Assembly: GCA_036971475.1 (NCBI GenBank)
Contig: JBAIZL010000005.1
Coordinates: 173,376,386-173,440,385, forward strand
Source: Prosapia bicincta
Lineage: Eukaryota; Arthropoda; Insecta; Hemiptera; Cercopidae
Direction: 5' to 3'
Length of the DNA stretch: 64,000 nucleotides
Shown: piece by piece, positions 33,505 through 44,707 of the stretch
How the letters are laid out: every line of letters starts with the position of its first letter
Position numbering within the stretch: the first letter of the stretch is position 1
The notes under the pieces: generated by a model
What the model was told of the DNA's origin: nothing
Databases searched by the model: none
What the model saw: the letters and a program-made list of their open reading frames with translations, nothing else
Translations under genes and position numbers: made by a program

Positions 33505-33967
33505 TAGTAGAGTCTCGAAATTCCGAGTCCCCGATATTTCAAACTTTGGTTAAACTTCGAGCCTCTTTTACCTATTTGAAAGAAAATGATGAGTCGGGCT
33601 TTCAAGAAATGTTTATATCAATATGGTATGCAAAGAAAATGAGTTGTGCTTCCAAAAAATGTTCATTTCAATATGGAATGCAAAGGAAATGAGTTGTGCT
33701 TAAAAGAAATGTCCATTTCAAAACGGTATTCAAAGAAAATGAGTCGGGCTTCCAAGAAATGTTTACATTAATACGGTATGCAAAGAAATTGAGTTGGGCT
33801 TCCAAGAAATGTTCATATAAAGTTCTATAAGCTTATTTAGTGGATTTTTAATTAACTATAGTATTAGGGTTCATTAAAACTCCTATTTTTCTAATGCACA
33901 GGAACGTATTTCCTTGTAATCCGAGGTGGTCTTGGTCCCATCTACCTATAATTATCGAGACTCTGCT
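33505..33967. mobile_element. Small pogo/Tigger-type MITE with 50-bp minisatellite
   Basis: Ends TAGTAGAGTCTCGAAATTCC and (complement) TAGCAGAGTCTCGATAATTA, flanked by TA. The interior is mostly a 50-bp tandem array listed separately. No coding sequence. Confidence 0.7.
33581..33826 (+). repeat. 50-bp tandem repeat, about five units
   Basis: The GAGT(C/T)G(G/T)GCTT motif recurs at 33591, 33641, 33691, 33741 and 33791, an exact 50-bp period. Each unit continues with (C/A)AAGAAATGT-(T/C)ATAT and ends with TGCAAAGAAAAT. Units differ by several substitutions. Confidence 0.92.
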
Positions 33968-33969
33968 AT

Positions 33970-34510
33970 ATCTATTTTTTCCTTTAGTTACAGCTTTACT
34001 TTATACTGAGTCAATAGTTTTTATAATCTTTTACATTAATTTTCATCTTCATACAATTTTCATGCATAGAGCACACATGGTCATGATACACATTAGTAAA
34101 TATTATATGCAATGATTATATATAATTAGTTTTTAAAAGGTGTAAATGTGGAGTTACTCCACATAGTATCAATTGAATGCTTTTAAAGTATGCATTTACA
34201 ATGTTTTATTAGAGTAAGTTATGCCTCCCTAAATATGCTGATCTATTCTCATGTATTTTTACAATAATATACAAATTATTTTCTTTCAAAAGTATTTTAT
34301 ATTAAAAAACATAAAAATTAAAACATGTTTATCAAACATGTTTTAAAAACATGAACTTATTAAACTACAGAATATAGGTTTCTTGGATTTGATGTATCTA
34401 AAGTTAACAATAATTTATTTATTTTTGTCAAGTGTAGTAATATTAAATTTGTACACATTTAAAAATATTTTGATTAAAATAATTTAAATGCAGTCAAGTT
34501 TGAATTAGGT
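33970..34510. other. Intronic sequence, nothing recognised
   Basis: AT-rich sequence before the U12 branch-point region. Confidence 0.5.
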
Positions 34511-34540
34511 TTGATAATTTTCTTAATCAGTTCCAATCAG

Positions 34541-34652
34541 GTGTGTGCTGCATTGGGAAGAGCGGCCAACATCTATCCTCTTTCATTTTTACTGAACCTG
34601 GGACGGAAACCTAAAATTCCACTTAACTTTCAACATATGTTATTTTTTGCAG
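34541..34652 (+). CDS. Nhe3: Na+/H+ exchanger exon: [11 protein letters not shown] segment
   Basis: 112 bp, phase 0 at the start, ending one base into a codon (donor GTAATA). It codes for [20 protein letters not shown] then [34 protein letters not shown] and NFQHM-FAG are near-invariant in NHE6/7/9. Confidence 0.96.
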
Positions 34653-36198
34653 GTAATAAACTTTTTGTTACTATAAAATCAGAGATAATATAAATTAGGT
34701 AGTTTGTTTTATTTATTAAACTACAAATTTGTTATAGTTTAGATATGTTTATATATTTTCAAAATTAAATGGAATAAAATTGTCTAGAAACGGGAAATGC
34801 TATTCTGTCTAATAGCAATAAGAAATCAATAAAGTCTTTCTAGATATCTAAGTTCAGTTCTTACAAATTAAAAAAGATGTTCTCTTTAAACAAAATCACT
34901 TCTTTTCTCATTACATAGTTTAAGTAAATTTTGAATATAGTATTTGTCTATTGGTTGCTACTGTAAATATTTAATTTTTATTTTAAAAAACTTTATGGTT
35001 TTTGTACTTATAACAGTAGTGTAAAGGGATAGTTGGAACAGTTAATTTAATTGGAGTTAACCTGAACTTATGGCCAATTATATTTTGTTATTTTTTGTAG
35101 AGGAAACTCTGAGTATATCTCTTAGTGTATTCTAAATTTTAAATTAAGTTCTTGGATTATTTATCTGACAAGTGGATTATTTGTCAGATAAGTAAATCCA
35201 GTTGATAAGTAAATTCAAGAAATTTACTGGTATTTAAGTTTTACTTAAAGATTATTTTTTGGGAGAAGTTAAATTTATCTGAAAAAGTAATAATGAAAAT
35301 ATTGTGTCAAACCGTTTTTAATCTGTAGGACAATAATGAAGTTGTCAGAGAATGAAGATCATCTGTTTTATAATGCAAACTGTGCTCTGTAATAATAGGG
35401 CAAACACTTCTTTATATTCAGAATAAATCATGATATGCAGAATGAATTGGTAATTCTGAGGTTTGTTGTATTGATAGCCTTGAGAAATCATCAACAATGG
35501 TAAAAATTAAAATAATTAACTCTAAATTTCACCACAGATTAGTTTATTAAAACACACTAGTTTATTAAATCAACCAGACTAGTTTCGACGACAATGCCGC
35601 CTTCATCAGTGCTTGGCTACTGCTTAATATTGAGAAACTTAATTTAATATTGAGAAATTATTTTATTAAAAAACATTGTATTTTGAATTCCGAGTAACTG
35701 TGTCTTAGAACATTCTGCTAATCAGATTTTTTAAAAAATTATGTTTTATAATGGAGATTCCAAGTCTTTTGAAGTATGATGGTAGCCCTGATATCATATT
35801 ATGGTTATTTTTTTAAAAGCAAAATTGTATTTTTAATTTAAGAATCTTGGATAAATTAAAACACATAATTGTTAGAACTAAATTTTATTGGTTTGTCATA
35901 AACTGAAAGTCCTAGTTTAATTTTAGACTCCAATAACTTTTATGTATAATGTACATATTTAATAAAGCAAAGATGTAATAAATTTATTAAACAGTATTAC
36001 TAAAACGTATATTGTAATTTTCCTAATACAACTCTCAATTAGGAAAAAAAATAGAAACAGGTTACAAGTATTTTCCCCTCAACTTATTAATTTATACAAA
36101 CAACTGTATAAAAGTTTCACTTTTTTATGATTTCAGATGCAATTACAACATTTTAAAAGTACAGTTTGAAAAGAATTATTATTAAACTTCTGTTTTAG
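34653..36198. other. Intron with one Penelope-like 3' end
   Basis: AT-rich GT-AG intron. The only structure noted is the Penelope-like terminus at 35530-35640. Confidence 0.5.
35530..35640 (+). repeat. Possible Penelope-like 3' end
   Basis: Contains ACCAGACTAGTTTCGACGAC and CCGCCTTCATCAGTGCTTGG, which resembles a recurring Penelope-like 3'-terminal sequence. No coding part attached. Confidence 0.45.
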
Positions 36199-36352
36199 GC
36201 CTCAGAGGTGCAATGTCTTTTGCTTTAGCCATTAGGAACACAGTTTCAGATGCAAGAAAAGCAATGCTGACCACAACTTCTCTAATTGTAATAGGAACAG
36301 TCATTATACAGGGAGGAGCAACAATGCAGCTGTTAACTTGGTTTAGAATACC
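36199..36352 (+). CDS. Nhe3: Na+/H+ exchanger exon: [15 protein letters not shown] segment
   Basis: 154 bp, completing a Gly codon and ending two bases into a Pro codon (donor GTAGGT). It codes for [20 protein letters not shown] then [20 protein letters not shown] and [12 protein letters not shown]. The LRGAM-FALAIR motif is a conserved re-entrant/helix segment of the exchanger, and the exon covers the last membrane helices. It marks the end of the transport domain. Confidence 0.96.
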
Positions 36353-36654
36353 GTAGGTATAGTTTTACCAAAAATATATAATTGTTTACAATTTTGGTAT
36401 TTATCAGTTATCCATACTTCATTAATATTGCATAAAATATTAGACCTGATATGTGGCAATCATCCTCAGGTATGTCAACAAATAATAATAATTGTTTCCA
36501 TCATAACAAAAATTAATAATGTTGAAAAAAAGCACCTAATAAACCTCACTCCTCAATCAAAGAAACTATACAATCTTAATAAAAAATCATAAATCATAAA
36601 AAATCTTTAAAAAAACAATTTTTTTATAAAACAGCGCACTATGTAATACATTAA

Positions 36655-37380
36655 TACCCCGTACTTACGCTGTAGGTAGGACCGAATGATAACCATGTAA
36701 GTCGAATTTGTGTAAATCTGTGTATAATTTTACATACAATCACATAGGAATCATGTTTAATTGGACCAAAGACTAGATAAATTAATCATTTAGAAGGGAA
36801 ATATGTATGTATGAATATCTTAAATACATAATTCAACAAAGGATTATATTATATTCATACATATTGCAAAGAAATAAGTAAAAAGGCTTCATAAAATCTA
36901 ATAAATTCGTTTGATGAATTGAAGATTTTTTTTTCTCACTCAGAATTTTTTCATAACTTGTTAATTTTTTTGTTTTGTGGCAGAAATATGCTCATTGTTG
37001 GAGTACATATGTTCCAACATTTATAAGCCTTGCTCAATTAAACTAAGGCTTTTTGTCAAGTTTCTAACCGTCATTTCATCTTCTACATCAACTGGGATTA
37101 AGGAATCTGGGTTTTTAAGGTCTTACTCACGCATTTCTATGAGCTCATCAATTAATTGTCAGCTCCTGGTTGTGTCAATCCAGCAGTTCTTGAACGTCAT
37201 CATTATCCACTTCTAAATTGAATTGCCTGGTAAAACCGACAACTTCTTCAATCAATTCATCAGCAATTTCATCACACTCTGGCACTGATTCCGCTTGATT
37301 AAGATTAAGCTTTATTTTTTCTCTATTAGTTAGAACTTTCTACATTATCAAGTATAATATTCTGTTTGTAAATTTAGGTG
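36655..37380 (-). pseudogene. pogo/Tigger (jerky-type) transposase remnant
   Basis: Minus-strand reading of about 36960-37320 gives fragments EVDNDDVQELLD, QELTIN, LIEMRE and LTKSLSLIEQGL, characteristic of the C-terminal region of Tigger/jerky transposases. Several stops are present. The start at 36655 is a guess from a change to a GC-richer string (ACCCCGTACTTACGCTGTAG) and may not be the true end. Confidence 0.6.
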
Positions 37381-37968
37381 ATCTAGAAACCGTTAGTTAT
37401 AATTTAATAAATAACACAACACACATATTAATACTAGTTTTTTCGGTTATAATTGTAGTTCATTTGCTATTGAACTTGGATTTAAAATGTCAAAATAAGT
37501 TTGAGTAAAACAAAAATTTTCAATATCCATCTTATATAAAGTTTATTCTTCTACTTCTTCCCTAAAAATTAAATCTAAACTTTAAAATCAATAAATATGT
37601 TCTATTATTGCATTAACTGAATGCAATTATACGCATTATTGTACTAAAATTGTAATCTAGATAGTTATTGGGTTTATATTCATATTAGTTTCATTTTGTT
37701 TATACATGAATTTAATGTTATGTATTTTGTTTATATTTTTTGTCAATTATTCGGATTTTTTTTTGTTTGTTTTTTAATGTCTATATAGTACTATGGATGG
37801 ATACCATTTACATATTTGCTACACTATAATTCCCAATCAATCTGATTTGGAGACAATAATTTGGTATTTTAACCTTGAGTGAATTTTTTTTTTAAATAAG
37901 GATCATGAACTATAAAGTAATAACAAGCAAAACAAACAATCACAGCATTTATTTTATGTAGTATTCTA

Positions 37969-37971
<3 letters not shown>
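37381..37971. other. Intronic sequence, nothing recognised
   Basis: AT-rich, no supported feature. Confidence 0.45.

Positions 37972-38033
<62 letters not shown>
37972..38033. repeat. (TA)n microsatellite
   Basis: About 30 TA units with no attached palindrome. Confidence 0.95.
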
Positions 38034-38036
<3 letters not shown>

Positions 38037-39377
38037 GTAGAAAAAAAAAGTATCAAATGAGTAGATTTTGTTTTATTTCTTGCTTTGGCAATGATAACCT
38101 AGATTTGTTTTTTGCCAGGAAAAAATTATATTTCTTGCTTGAGAATGCCGCTTAGAACAAGCATCATCGCATTCTGATGAATGAATTTTCCTTTTGAAAA
38201 TGGTTTTTTTCGATCGTCTACCCATATTCATCTATAACTTAGTATAACTCAAATGGGATATGCCAAAATAAATACACTTCAAATACAATTTAGTTCATTT
38301 ACCATAAACGAGATATTAGATAATGCTCAGGTGAAAACTTTATTACTTCACTAAATATCAACGTATAAATTCATTAAATATAACTTTACTGTCAATTTTC
38401 ACTTATTTTTCTATTTATATTTTATGTGTAAATAAAATGGTTTTCCTAATAATTGTTTAAGGTAGCATTATTGTATATTTACCTGAGATCTTGCATTACA
38501 TGATTATTAACACGATTTTAAACGTAAATGGAAAAGAATATGTGCAAGACAAAAAATACTATGAAGGATTTTAAGAAAATTTGTCAAGAGAATTTCAACA
38601 TAAATTACTCAATGTAATCGTCTGATGAACTGATATGTTTAGCATATTGTTCATGGGCGTGTCAAAAATTTGAACAATAGATTAGCAATATGATTAGAAG
38701 AATATAGAAATCAAAAATTTGTATAAGTATAAATATTGGCAATTTTGTCAGCATAATGACATGAAATGAAATTTAATAATAACGTAGAAAGAAATTAGTG
38801 GTCATATCGTTAAAAATTAAGAAATATTTTTTTTTTAAAAACAGAACCGACTTGAAAAAAAAGAACCCAAATATATAATTTTTACTCACGTAAAAGTAAA
38901 AAATAATTTTCCAATATCGAAAACATAATTTATTATAAGCTTATTCTCAAACTTTACTGTCAAAACCAAAACTGAGGGATTCAGAACTTAATTCAAGCCA
39001 AATATAAAAAACATGAGCTTTTTGTGCTAAACCAAAAACAACCATTTCATGCTAAAATTTGTCATACACTAATTATTTTTAACAGACAAAGTAAATCCTG
39101 AATGTAACCTAGGTAGCAGAACAGCTGTTACTGAATATCTGCTAATGCCAGCATTTAAACAAGTGAGAACATTACAATTTTAATACAATATATCTAGCTA
39201 TACGTATATTTTTCCCAAACATAGTTTAATTTGTCAAAAATATTTGTTTAAGGGAGCAGAAACAGTTTTTGTCAAAACTCGACATGTAAAATTTACAGGT
39301 TTAATAGATATAAAGGGATATTTTTGTTTACTTTAGACAAGCTATCGAAAGTTATGGTTAGTGTTATTTTCCAGTCG
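38034..39377. other. Intronic sequence, nothing recognised
   Basis: AT-rich intron sequence without supported features. Confidence 0.5.
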
Positions 39378-39379
39378 TA

Positions 39380-40256
39380 CAGTAAACTCCCGATTATCTG
39401 TGGGCGGATTAACCGGTTTGCGGATTATCCGGGGTCTGCCATTGTTTTACAAATATCCAATTTTTATTCCAATCAGATTCATGTGTTTAAATTTCTTAAA
39501 CGGTGAATTACGACGTAAGTACATATAAGGCTTAATAGAAGTTAAGATGAAGGGAATAGATAAGTAAATATGTACATACTAATTTTTACATTGAAAGGGA
39601 AGCATCCAGACCTGGGCCAGCGAAATAAAAGGGGTGAGCAGACTACTGTATATGAGACAATGACAAAATGCTTGAACGCCCGAAAACTTAATGTGTATCA
39701 TAAGATTGTAAACAAATGTCAACTAATCTCGGTTATAAATAGTCTAGGACGTGACATATGCATTATCCATGTCTGTCATATACATTATCGATCTTTATGA
39801 CTTTGTGACACAAGTAGACACTATGCGACAAAATGGTTTTCAAGAAACTTAGGTCGCACATTAAAGCTAAATCAATGCTCACAAAAAAACAGATGAAAGT
39901 TACAGATTTTTTTGTTAAAAAGTGAAAGTATTATGTGTAAAGGAAATTACATATGTACATACATACTTACTTTTGACATATACTTATGTACGTATTGTAA
40001 ATAGTTAGACATATATAAATGTACATGTTATAATCCGTCAAATACATCGACATTTTAAATTATTTTCTGTATTTATTTTGCCCTCTGAAGATTATTTGTG
40101 AATTGAATTAACCGGGGTCATTATTTGTGTAACTTATGGTATAATAATCGATTAGCGATCGTTTTGCGTATTCTTTGTTCATAGCGGATTATCCGGGGAA
40201 TTCGTTATCCGGCTTTGCCGGGCCACCCTATTCCACGGATAATCGGGAGTTTACTG
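39380..40256 (+). mobile_element. pogo/Tigger deletion derivative
   Basis: Terminal inverted repeats CAGTAAACTCCCGATTATCT and (complement) CAGTAAACTCCCGATTATCC, with TA duplications at both sides (39378-39379 and 40257-40258). The interior keeps only scraps of a plus-strand transposase. These are a KHPDLGQRNKRG segment near 39600-39640 and a C-terminal KAKSMLTKKQMKVTDFFVKK near 39864-39923, where a short hydrophobic TDFF tail is typical of Tigger proteins. DDE residues are not seen. Confidence 0.85.
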
Positions 40257-40258
40257 TA

Positions 40259-40819
40259 TATCTGTTTCTTTGCTTATGTTGTCTGTGTATGAAAGCCATC
40301 AAATTTTGACATGATGAAAAATCATGTTTTGTGCCATACATGGTGTTCTCTAAGTGGATTTCTTACTACAAGGTGAAAGAATTAATAAGCATTGGAATGC
40401 TCACCAATGAATCTGTTTTGTTTCATGAAAGTACTTTTATATTGCACTTCAAAGTGACACCAGACTTGATTCTGATATCCACTTTTTTGCACCCAGTATC
40501 TAACCTTGCTGCCAAGATTCAACTTCAATATTTCAAGGTTAACAATGATGAGAATATCAAAGAACACAATATTACTTGGTTGTAATTTCAGAGTGTTTCT
40601 TTTTATGATGAAACATTACAAAACGTATGCCACACTGAGACAAAAGTTTAGAAAATGGTGGTTATGTAAAAAAATAGTTGCAATTTTAGATTCTTTGACC
40701 AGTAAAAAAAAGTTTTATTTTTAGATATACCCAGTTTACAACAAAAAGATATAATTTTTTCTAATAATATGTTAATGGTCTATTTTTTAAATTTTTAATA
40801 TACCATGTCTTGTTTTTAG
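40259..40819. other. Intronic sequence, nothing recognised
   Basis: An 84-codon frame at 40331-40585 overlaps others on both strands and has no recognisable feature. Confidence 0.45.
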
Positions 40820-40871
40820 TGTTGGTGTTGAAGAAGAAGTAGAAATGTTGCCATATTCTGCTCCTAGGAGT
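40820..40871 (+). CDS. Nhe3: Na+/H+ exchanger exon: start of cytosolic tail
   Basis: 52 bp, completing a Pro codon, then 17 codons (VGVEEEVEMLPYSAPRS), phase 0 at the end with GTAAGT donor and TTTTTAG acceptor. It follows the last membrane exon in correct phase and has the acidic composition expected of the start of the cytosolic tail. Homology is weak by itself; phase, splice sites and position support it. Confidence 0.8.
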
Positions 40872-42743
40872 GTAAGTATTTTGGAATATTTTTATATTAA
40901 GAAAGTAAAAGTTTATATTTCTGTTTCAAAAAATACGATTCACTTTCAATGCATTCAAGCAGATAGTATACAATTGCTTTAAAATAAATATATAAGATAA
41001 TATTTATTGTAATACATTTTATAGAACAGTTTTTGTATTTGAACTTATTAAATCTGTATAGGATGTACGCTAAAGAAAATGAAATTTATATGACTAAACA
41101 ATTAAAAAACATGATCCGGTTATACTCCATATTACACTATGCAGTAAACAATAGTGTGACAGGTCTCAGCTTAAAATATTCGTCAAGACAATTTATAATT
41201 TATCATTATAATATGATAGAACCTCCACAAAACCTTTATTATCATTCTCAGATAAATATTTACTAAAAATCAATGCATATTTCTAGAATGTTGGGAAGCA
41301 ATTACACGACTAAAGAATAGTAGTAAAAATTCAGCTGCTCATTCCACAAATCGGATCGTTCTAATCGTTGAAGGTTTTGATATGGGGTAATGTGTTCGTG
41401 TATAAATAGTATTAACACTTTAGCTGCCATGTCGGGCCAATTGGGCCGACGGACCAGTAGGCTGAAATGAATTTCGTTGGACCACTAGGCTCGAAATTGT
41501 TGTCTAGTAACGTTTTACGTTTATTCGTACCAGTCAATCGGTGTTGCTACTTTTGGAAAAAAATGCAAATATTAAACAACAAGCTACACAGTACCCTCAG
41601 ATGTAATTACGATGGTTTTTGTTTGATAGATTAATGCTGACATCACTTTAAACATGATGTTATTTTAGGAGTTTTTCGTCGGGAGTTATGTCCTGACATT
41701 CATATTTCTTAACAATTTTAGTGAAGTTGAGTTGATTATTCCAATCAAACAAATTGGTTCGTTGAAAGAATCTTTATATTCTTTCATAATAAAGTAAATA
41801 TTTTTTAATGACGTATATATTGATTTTCACTATTGTTTTCTAAATGTTATAAATGCTAAAAAATAAGTCAGAAATATTGACTAAATATTTAGCTGTAAAT
41901 TAATTCATACAAAATTGGTCTTGGTTGAAGTTAAGTACAAACATTGGTACTTAGATAAACTCATCCTTACTAGAAAGTAAATTATAACGTAAATTCCTTA
42001 AAAAGTAATTTACTAAGTTTCAAAACTTTTATTTGTTGTGAAACTTGTGTAGTATTTATCGGAAGCATTACTTATCAGAAAATATGTTTAGACTTCTGTT
42101 CTATATACAAAATATTTATAAACTCACAAATCAATCACATGTGACACATTTAGATATCTTCATGATAAGTGCCAAAACACTTTACTTTCCACTTAGCTTA
42201 TTTGGGTAGTTGGAACTTGAAATTGTGGTTTTGTAGTGTAATGTTTACACACAAAACACAAAAATAGTAAGACAGTGTTGTACAGATAAGAAAATAGAAA
42301 TATTTCAAAAACATGTCGTGCCAATTGGCCTGAAATTGTATTTTTGTACTTAAGGCGGGTTTACACGATGCCAATCGAAGAGACAATTGTCGGGGCCAGT
42401 TGCGTGAATGTCTGAGGCCAGTCCAATTGAATGAAAACTTGTTCACACGGCGAAACTATTGCCACGCCAGTTAGTGACGAAAAATGGCGGAGTGCTTATC
42501 GTCTGTTGTGTCTCGTGATGAATTCAAAGTAATGAGTGAAGATATTTGTCGGGAATTTATAGCTGAAGCTTGAGAAGTTCTCGAGGAAGAGTTAAATAAG
42601 AAGAGTCCACATCCAGATTTGGCACTTTTCCGTTATTTTGAGAACCCAATGTTAAATGTACTGCGAAATGACTTTATCTTTGCTTTTACTTCTGCTACAC
42701 CAAATCCTTCAATGTTTAAATTTTCGACCATTGCAGCAAGTGC

Positions 42744-43109
42744 TTATCTGTCATTTCTGTCCTTATATAATTCTTCTCTTTGATCCCACAGGCACCTATG
42801 CTCCTTATATAATTCTTCTCTTTGATCCCACAGGCACCTATGCTCTTTATATAATTCTTCTCTTTGATCCCACATGCACCTATGCTCCTTATACAATTCT
42901 TCTCTTTGATCAAACAGGCACCTATGCTCCTTATATAATTCTTCTCTTTGATCCCACAGGCACCTATACTCCTTATATAATTCTTCTTTTTGATCCCACA
43001 GGCACCTATGCTCCTTATATAATTCTTCTCTTTGATCCCACAGGCACCTATCCTCCTTATATAACTCCAAGAATTTTAAATGTAAGTCATCACTCCATTT
43101 AGGAGCCAT
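42744..43109 (-). CDS. MADF-like protein with expanded 14-residue repeats
   Basis: Starts at the Met of MAPKWSDDLHLKFLELYKE, a typical beginning of a MADF (Myb/SANT-like) DNA-binding domain such as the accessory protein of PIF/Harbinger elements. The segment ELYKE(H/D)RCLWDQRE, which normally occurs once, is then repeated seven or so times, and the frame ends at KDRNDR. The frame stays open because the DNA unit is 42 bp. The rest of the normal domain (its tryptophan-containing C-terminal helix) is missing, so it is probably not functional in the usual way. Confidence 0.6.
   Translation of the reverse strand: MAPKWSDDLHLKFLELYKEDRCLWDQREELYKEHRCLWDQKEELYKEYRCLWDQREELYKEHRCLFDQREELYKEHRCMWDQREELYKEHRCLWDQREELYKEHRCLWDQREELYKDRNDR
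42764..43069 (-). repeat. 42-bp minisatellite inside the MADF frame
   Basis: The unit TTATATAATTCTTCTCTTTG (first 20 of 42 bases, continuing ATCCCACAGGCACCTATGCTCC) starts at 42764, 42806, 42848, 42890, 42932, 42974, 43016 and 43058 (partial). Units differ by one or two bases. Confidence 0.95.
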
Positions 43110-43566
43110 ACTTTTCCAATAAACAACAGAAAATTTTAAAATAAACAATTCAAACCCCACCCGTAGCACTCTCGACTGACTATTGCAAACTGGCCCAAAA
43201 CGAGAGATCTACTGCCCTACAATGTTCACACGGCGCTAATTGTCTAAACAACTGTCTTGATAGAGTGGCGGGGGTGTCACTGCACCCAGTCAATTGTCCT
43301 CAGTCTACTCCTGGAGACAGTTGAATTTCAGGACAACTGGCAGGGCAGTTGGCACGCCAATTGGCCGGAGGTGTTTACACGTAGCCAATAATTTAATGCC
43401 AGTAAGTTGCCCTCAGACAATTGTCTCCTCAACTGGCGTTGTGTAAACCCGGCTTTAGGAATGATAAGGGAACAAAAAAAAAAAACATTGTTTAAGAATA
43501 AGCTTAAAAAATTTTGGCAGTTCTCCGGGAAAACGTCGATACTGTGGCCGGCAGCTAAAGTGTTAA

Positions 43567-43870
43567 TACAGTAAATTGCTAATTATTCAATAATTTCATA
43601 CTCATAAATTACCAGGCATTGTCTGTATTTATAACTTTTTATGGTGTTTAAAACATTTTTTTCTGAAATGATTTTTTCTTAATGTTCCTCCTCTCTTGTG
43701 TTCTTAAAAAGGTTGCAGTGATTTGTTTGGTCTACTACCTAAATTTAGGAATAACGTTTCAAACATAAAAATTTAAAAATATGGGCAAAAATTAAAAATT
43801 TTGCGAAATTTATAATTTTTTAAATATTTGTTCATCTTATCTTCACGTTACTAGTTTTCACTAGTATATA
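43567..43870. other. Intronic sequence, nothing recognised
   Basis: Short AT-rich spacer between the piggyBac-like element and the Penelope foldback. Confidence 0.5.
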
Positions 43871-44707
43871 AACACTTGTAAATATTTACAAACTTGCCTA
43901 CAGTAGCACTTACGTATATTTGTTGAGGACGGCCGTTTCGGGAGATGTGTCTCATTGTCAACTCAGACCTTATCTCAAGGTTTATGTAAGTTAGGGTATT
44001 AGGGTGGGGGTGGGAAATTGCGGTGGTGTGGGTGTATTTTGTGAGTATTAGGAGTTATAATGTTAAAAAGTGTGTGTGAGTTTTAATGTAATTGTGTATT
44101 GAGTATGTGTGTAGGGTGTAGTTTGGAGTGTCTGTATATTTCGTATTGTTCGGTTGGTTACTTCTGTGTTGTTTATTAAGAATTTGTAGTTAAGATGTTA
44201 TGTCTATGTAGTCATGTTTTGTGGAGTTGAGATGATCTGCAAAGTTTGATTGGTAGTTATTGTTTGAAGAACATATAAAAGCACTAAGAAACAACAACTA
44301 TCAATCAAATTTCGCCAATCATCTCAACTGCACAAAACATGACTACATAGACTTAACATCTAACCTACAAATTCTTCATAAACAATACAGAAATAACCAA
44401 CGCTACACAACCGAACAATACAAAATATACAGACACTTCAAACTACACCCTGCACACATACTCAATACACAATTACATTACAACTCACACACACACACAC
44501 ACTTTTTGACATCATAACTCCTAATACTCACAAAATACACCCACACCACCATAATATCCCACCCCCACCCTAATACTCTAACCTACGAAAACCTTGAGAT
44601 CAGTTACGGTCTGAGTTGACAATGGGACACATCTCCCGAAACGGCCGTCTTCAACAAATATAAGTAAGTTGTACTATAGGCAAGTTTGTAAATATTTACA
44701 AGTGTTT
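43871..44707 (+). mobile_element. Penelope-like foldback with about 390-bp arms
   Basis: The inverted arms 43871-44264 and 44287-44707 carry the GAGGACGGCCGTTTCGGGAG end sequence at both outer sides and meet at a spacer of about 20 bp. The right arm, read plus, codes for a Penelope-like GIY-YIG tail (44260-44517: EEHIKALRNNNYQSNFANHL, then TTEQYKIYRHFKLHPAHIL). The left arm is its more diverged reverse complement. So two partial copies lie tail-out, head-to-head. Confidence 0.85.

Larger units (their letters stand above)
30224..34540 (+). other. U12-type GT-AG intron (4317 bp)
   Basis: The donor GTATCCTTTATC matches the nine-base GT-type U12 consensus exactly. A branch-like TTTCTTAAT lies at 34519-34527 and its adenosine is about 14 nt before the AG acceptor at 34539-34540, with no long pyrimidine tract between. 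Homology across the join (SGF then [15 protein letters not shown]) fits the family. It contains a perfect-arm palindrome, Penelope-like ends and pogo/Tigger copies. Confidence 0.88.
42353..43454. mobile_element. Harbinger-like DNA element nested in the piggyBac-like element
   Basis: Ends GGCGGGTTTACACGATGCCA and (complement) GCCGGGTTTACACAACGCCA, followed on both sides by GACAATTGTC-type subterminal repeats. It contains a minus-strand MADF-like frame and a broken plus-strand frame from 42484 (MAECLSSVVSRDEFKVMSED, stop after about 29 codons, then readable EELNKKSPHPDLALF). The family call rests on the TIR type and the MADF protein. The exact target duplication is ambiguous (TTA/TAA). Confidence 0.65.
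41416..43562. mobile_element. piggyBac-like non-autonomous element, hosting a nested element
   Basis: Flanked by TTAA on both sides (41412-41415, 43563-43566), with inverted ends CACTTTAGCTGCC and GGCAGCTAAAGTG. TTAA targets and C-starting ends are piggyBac features. No piggyBac transposase is recognisable in the non-nested parts (41416-42352, 43455-43562). Confidence 0.75.

Noticed and set aside
33581..33826. Regular spaced repeats considered as a CRISPR-like array
   Set aside because: Contiguous 50-bp tandem units with no unique spacers, inside a TA-flanked MITE in a eukaryotic intron.
36977..37216. Plus-strand 79-codon frame
   Set aside because: Shadow of the minus-strand Tigger transposase remnant.
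40331..40585. 84-codon plus frame just after a Tigger copy
   Set aside because: Overlaps two other frames, no similarity or splice context, no signal of coding.
42656..43102. 148-codon plus frame with ILLFDPTGTYAP repeats
   Set aside because: Antisense of the 42-bp repeat in the MADF-like frame, whose Met start and family resemblance are on the minus strand.
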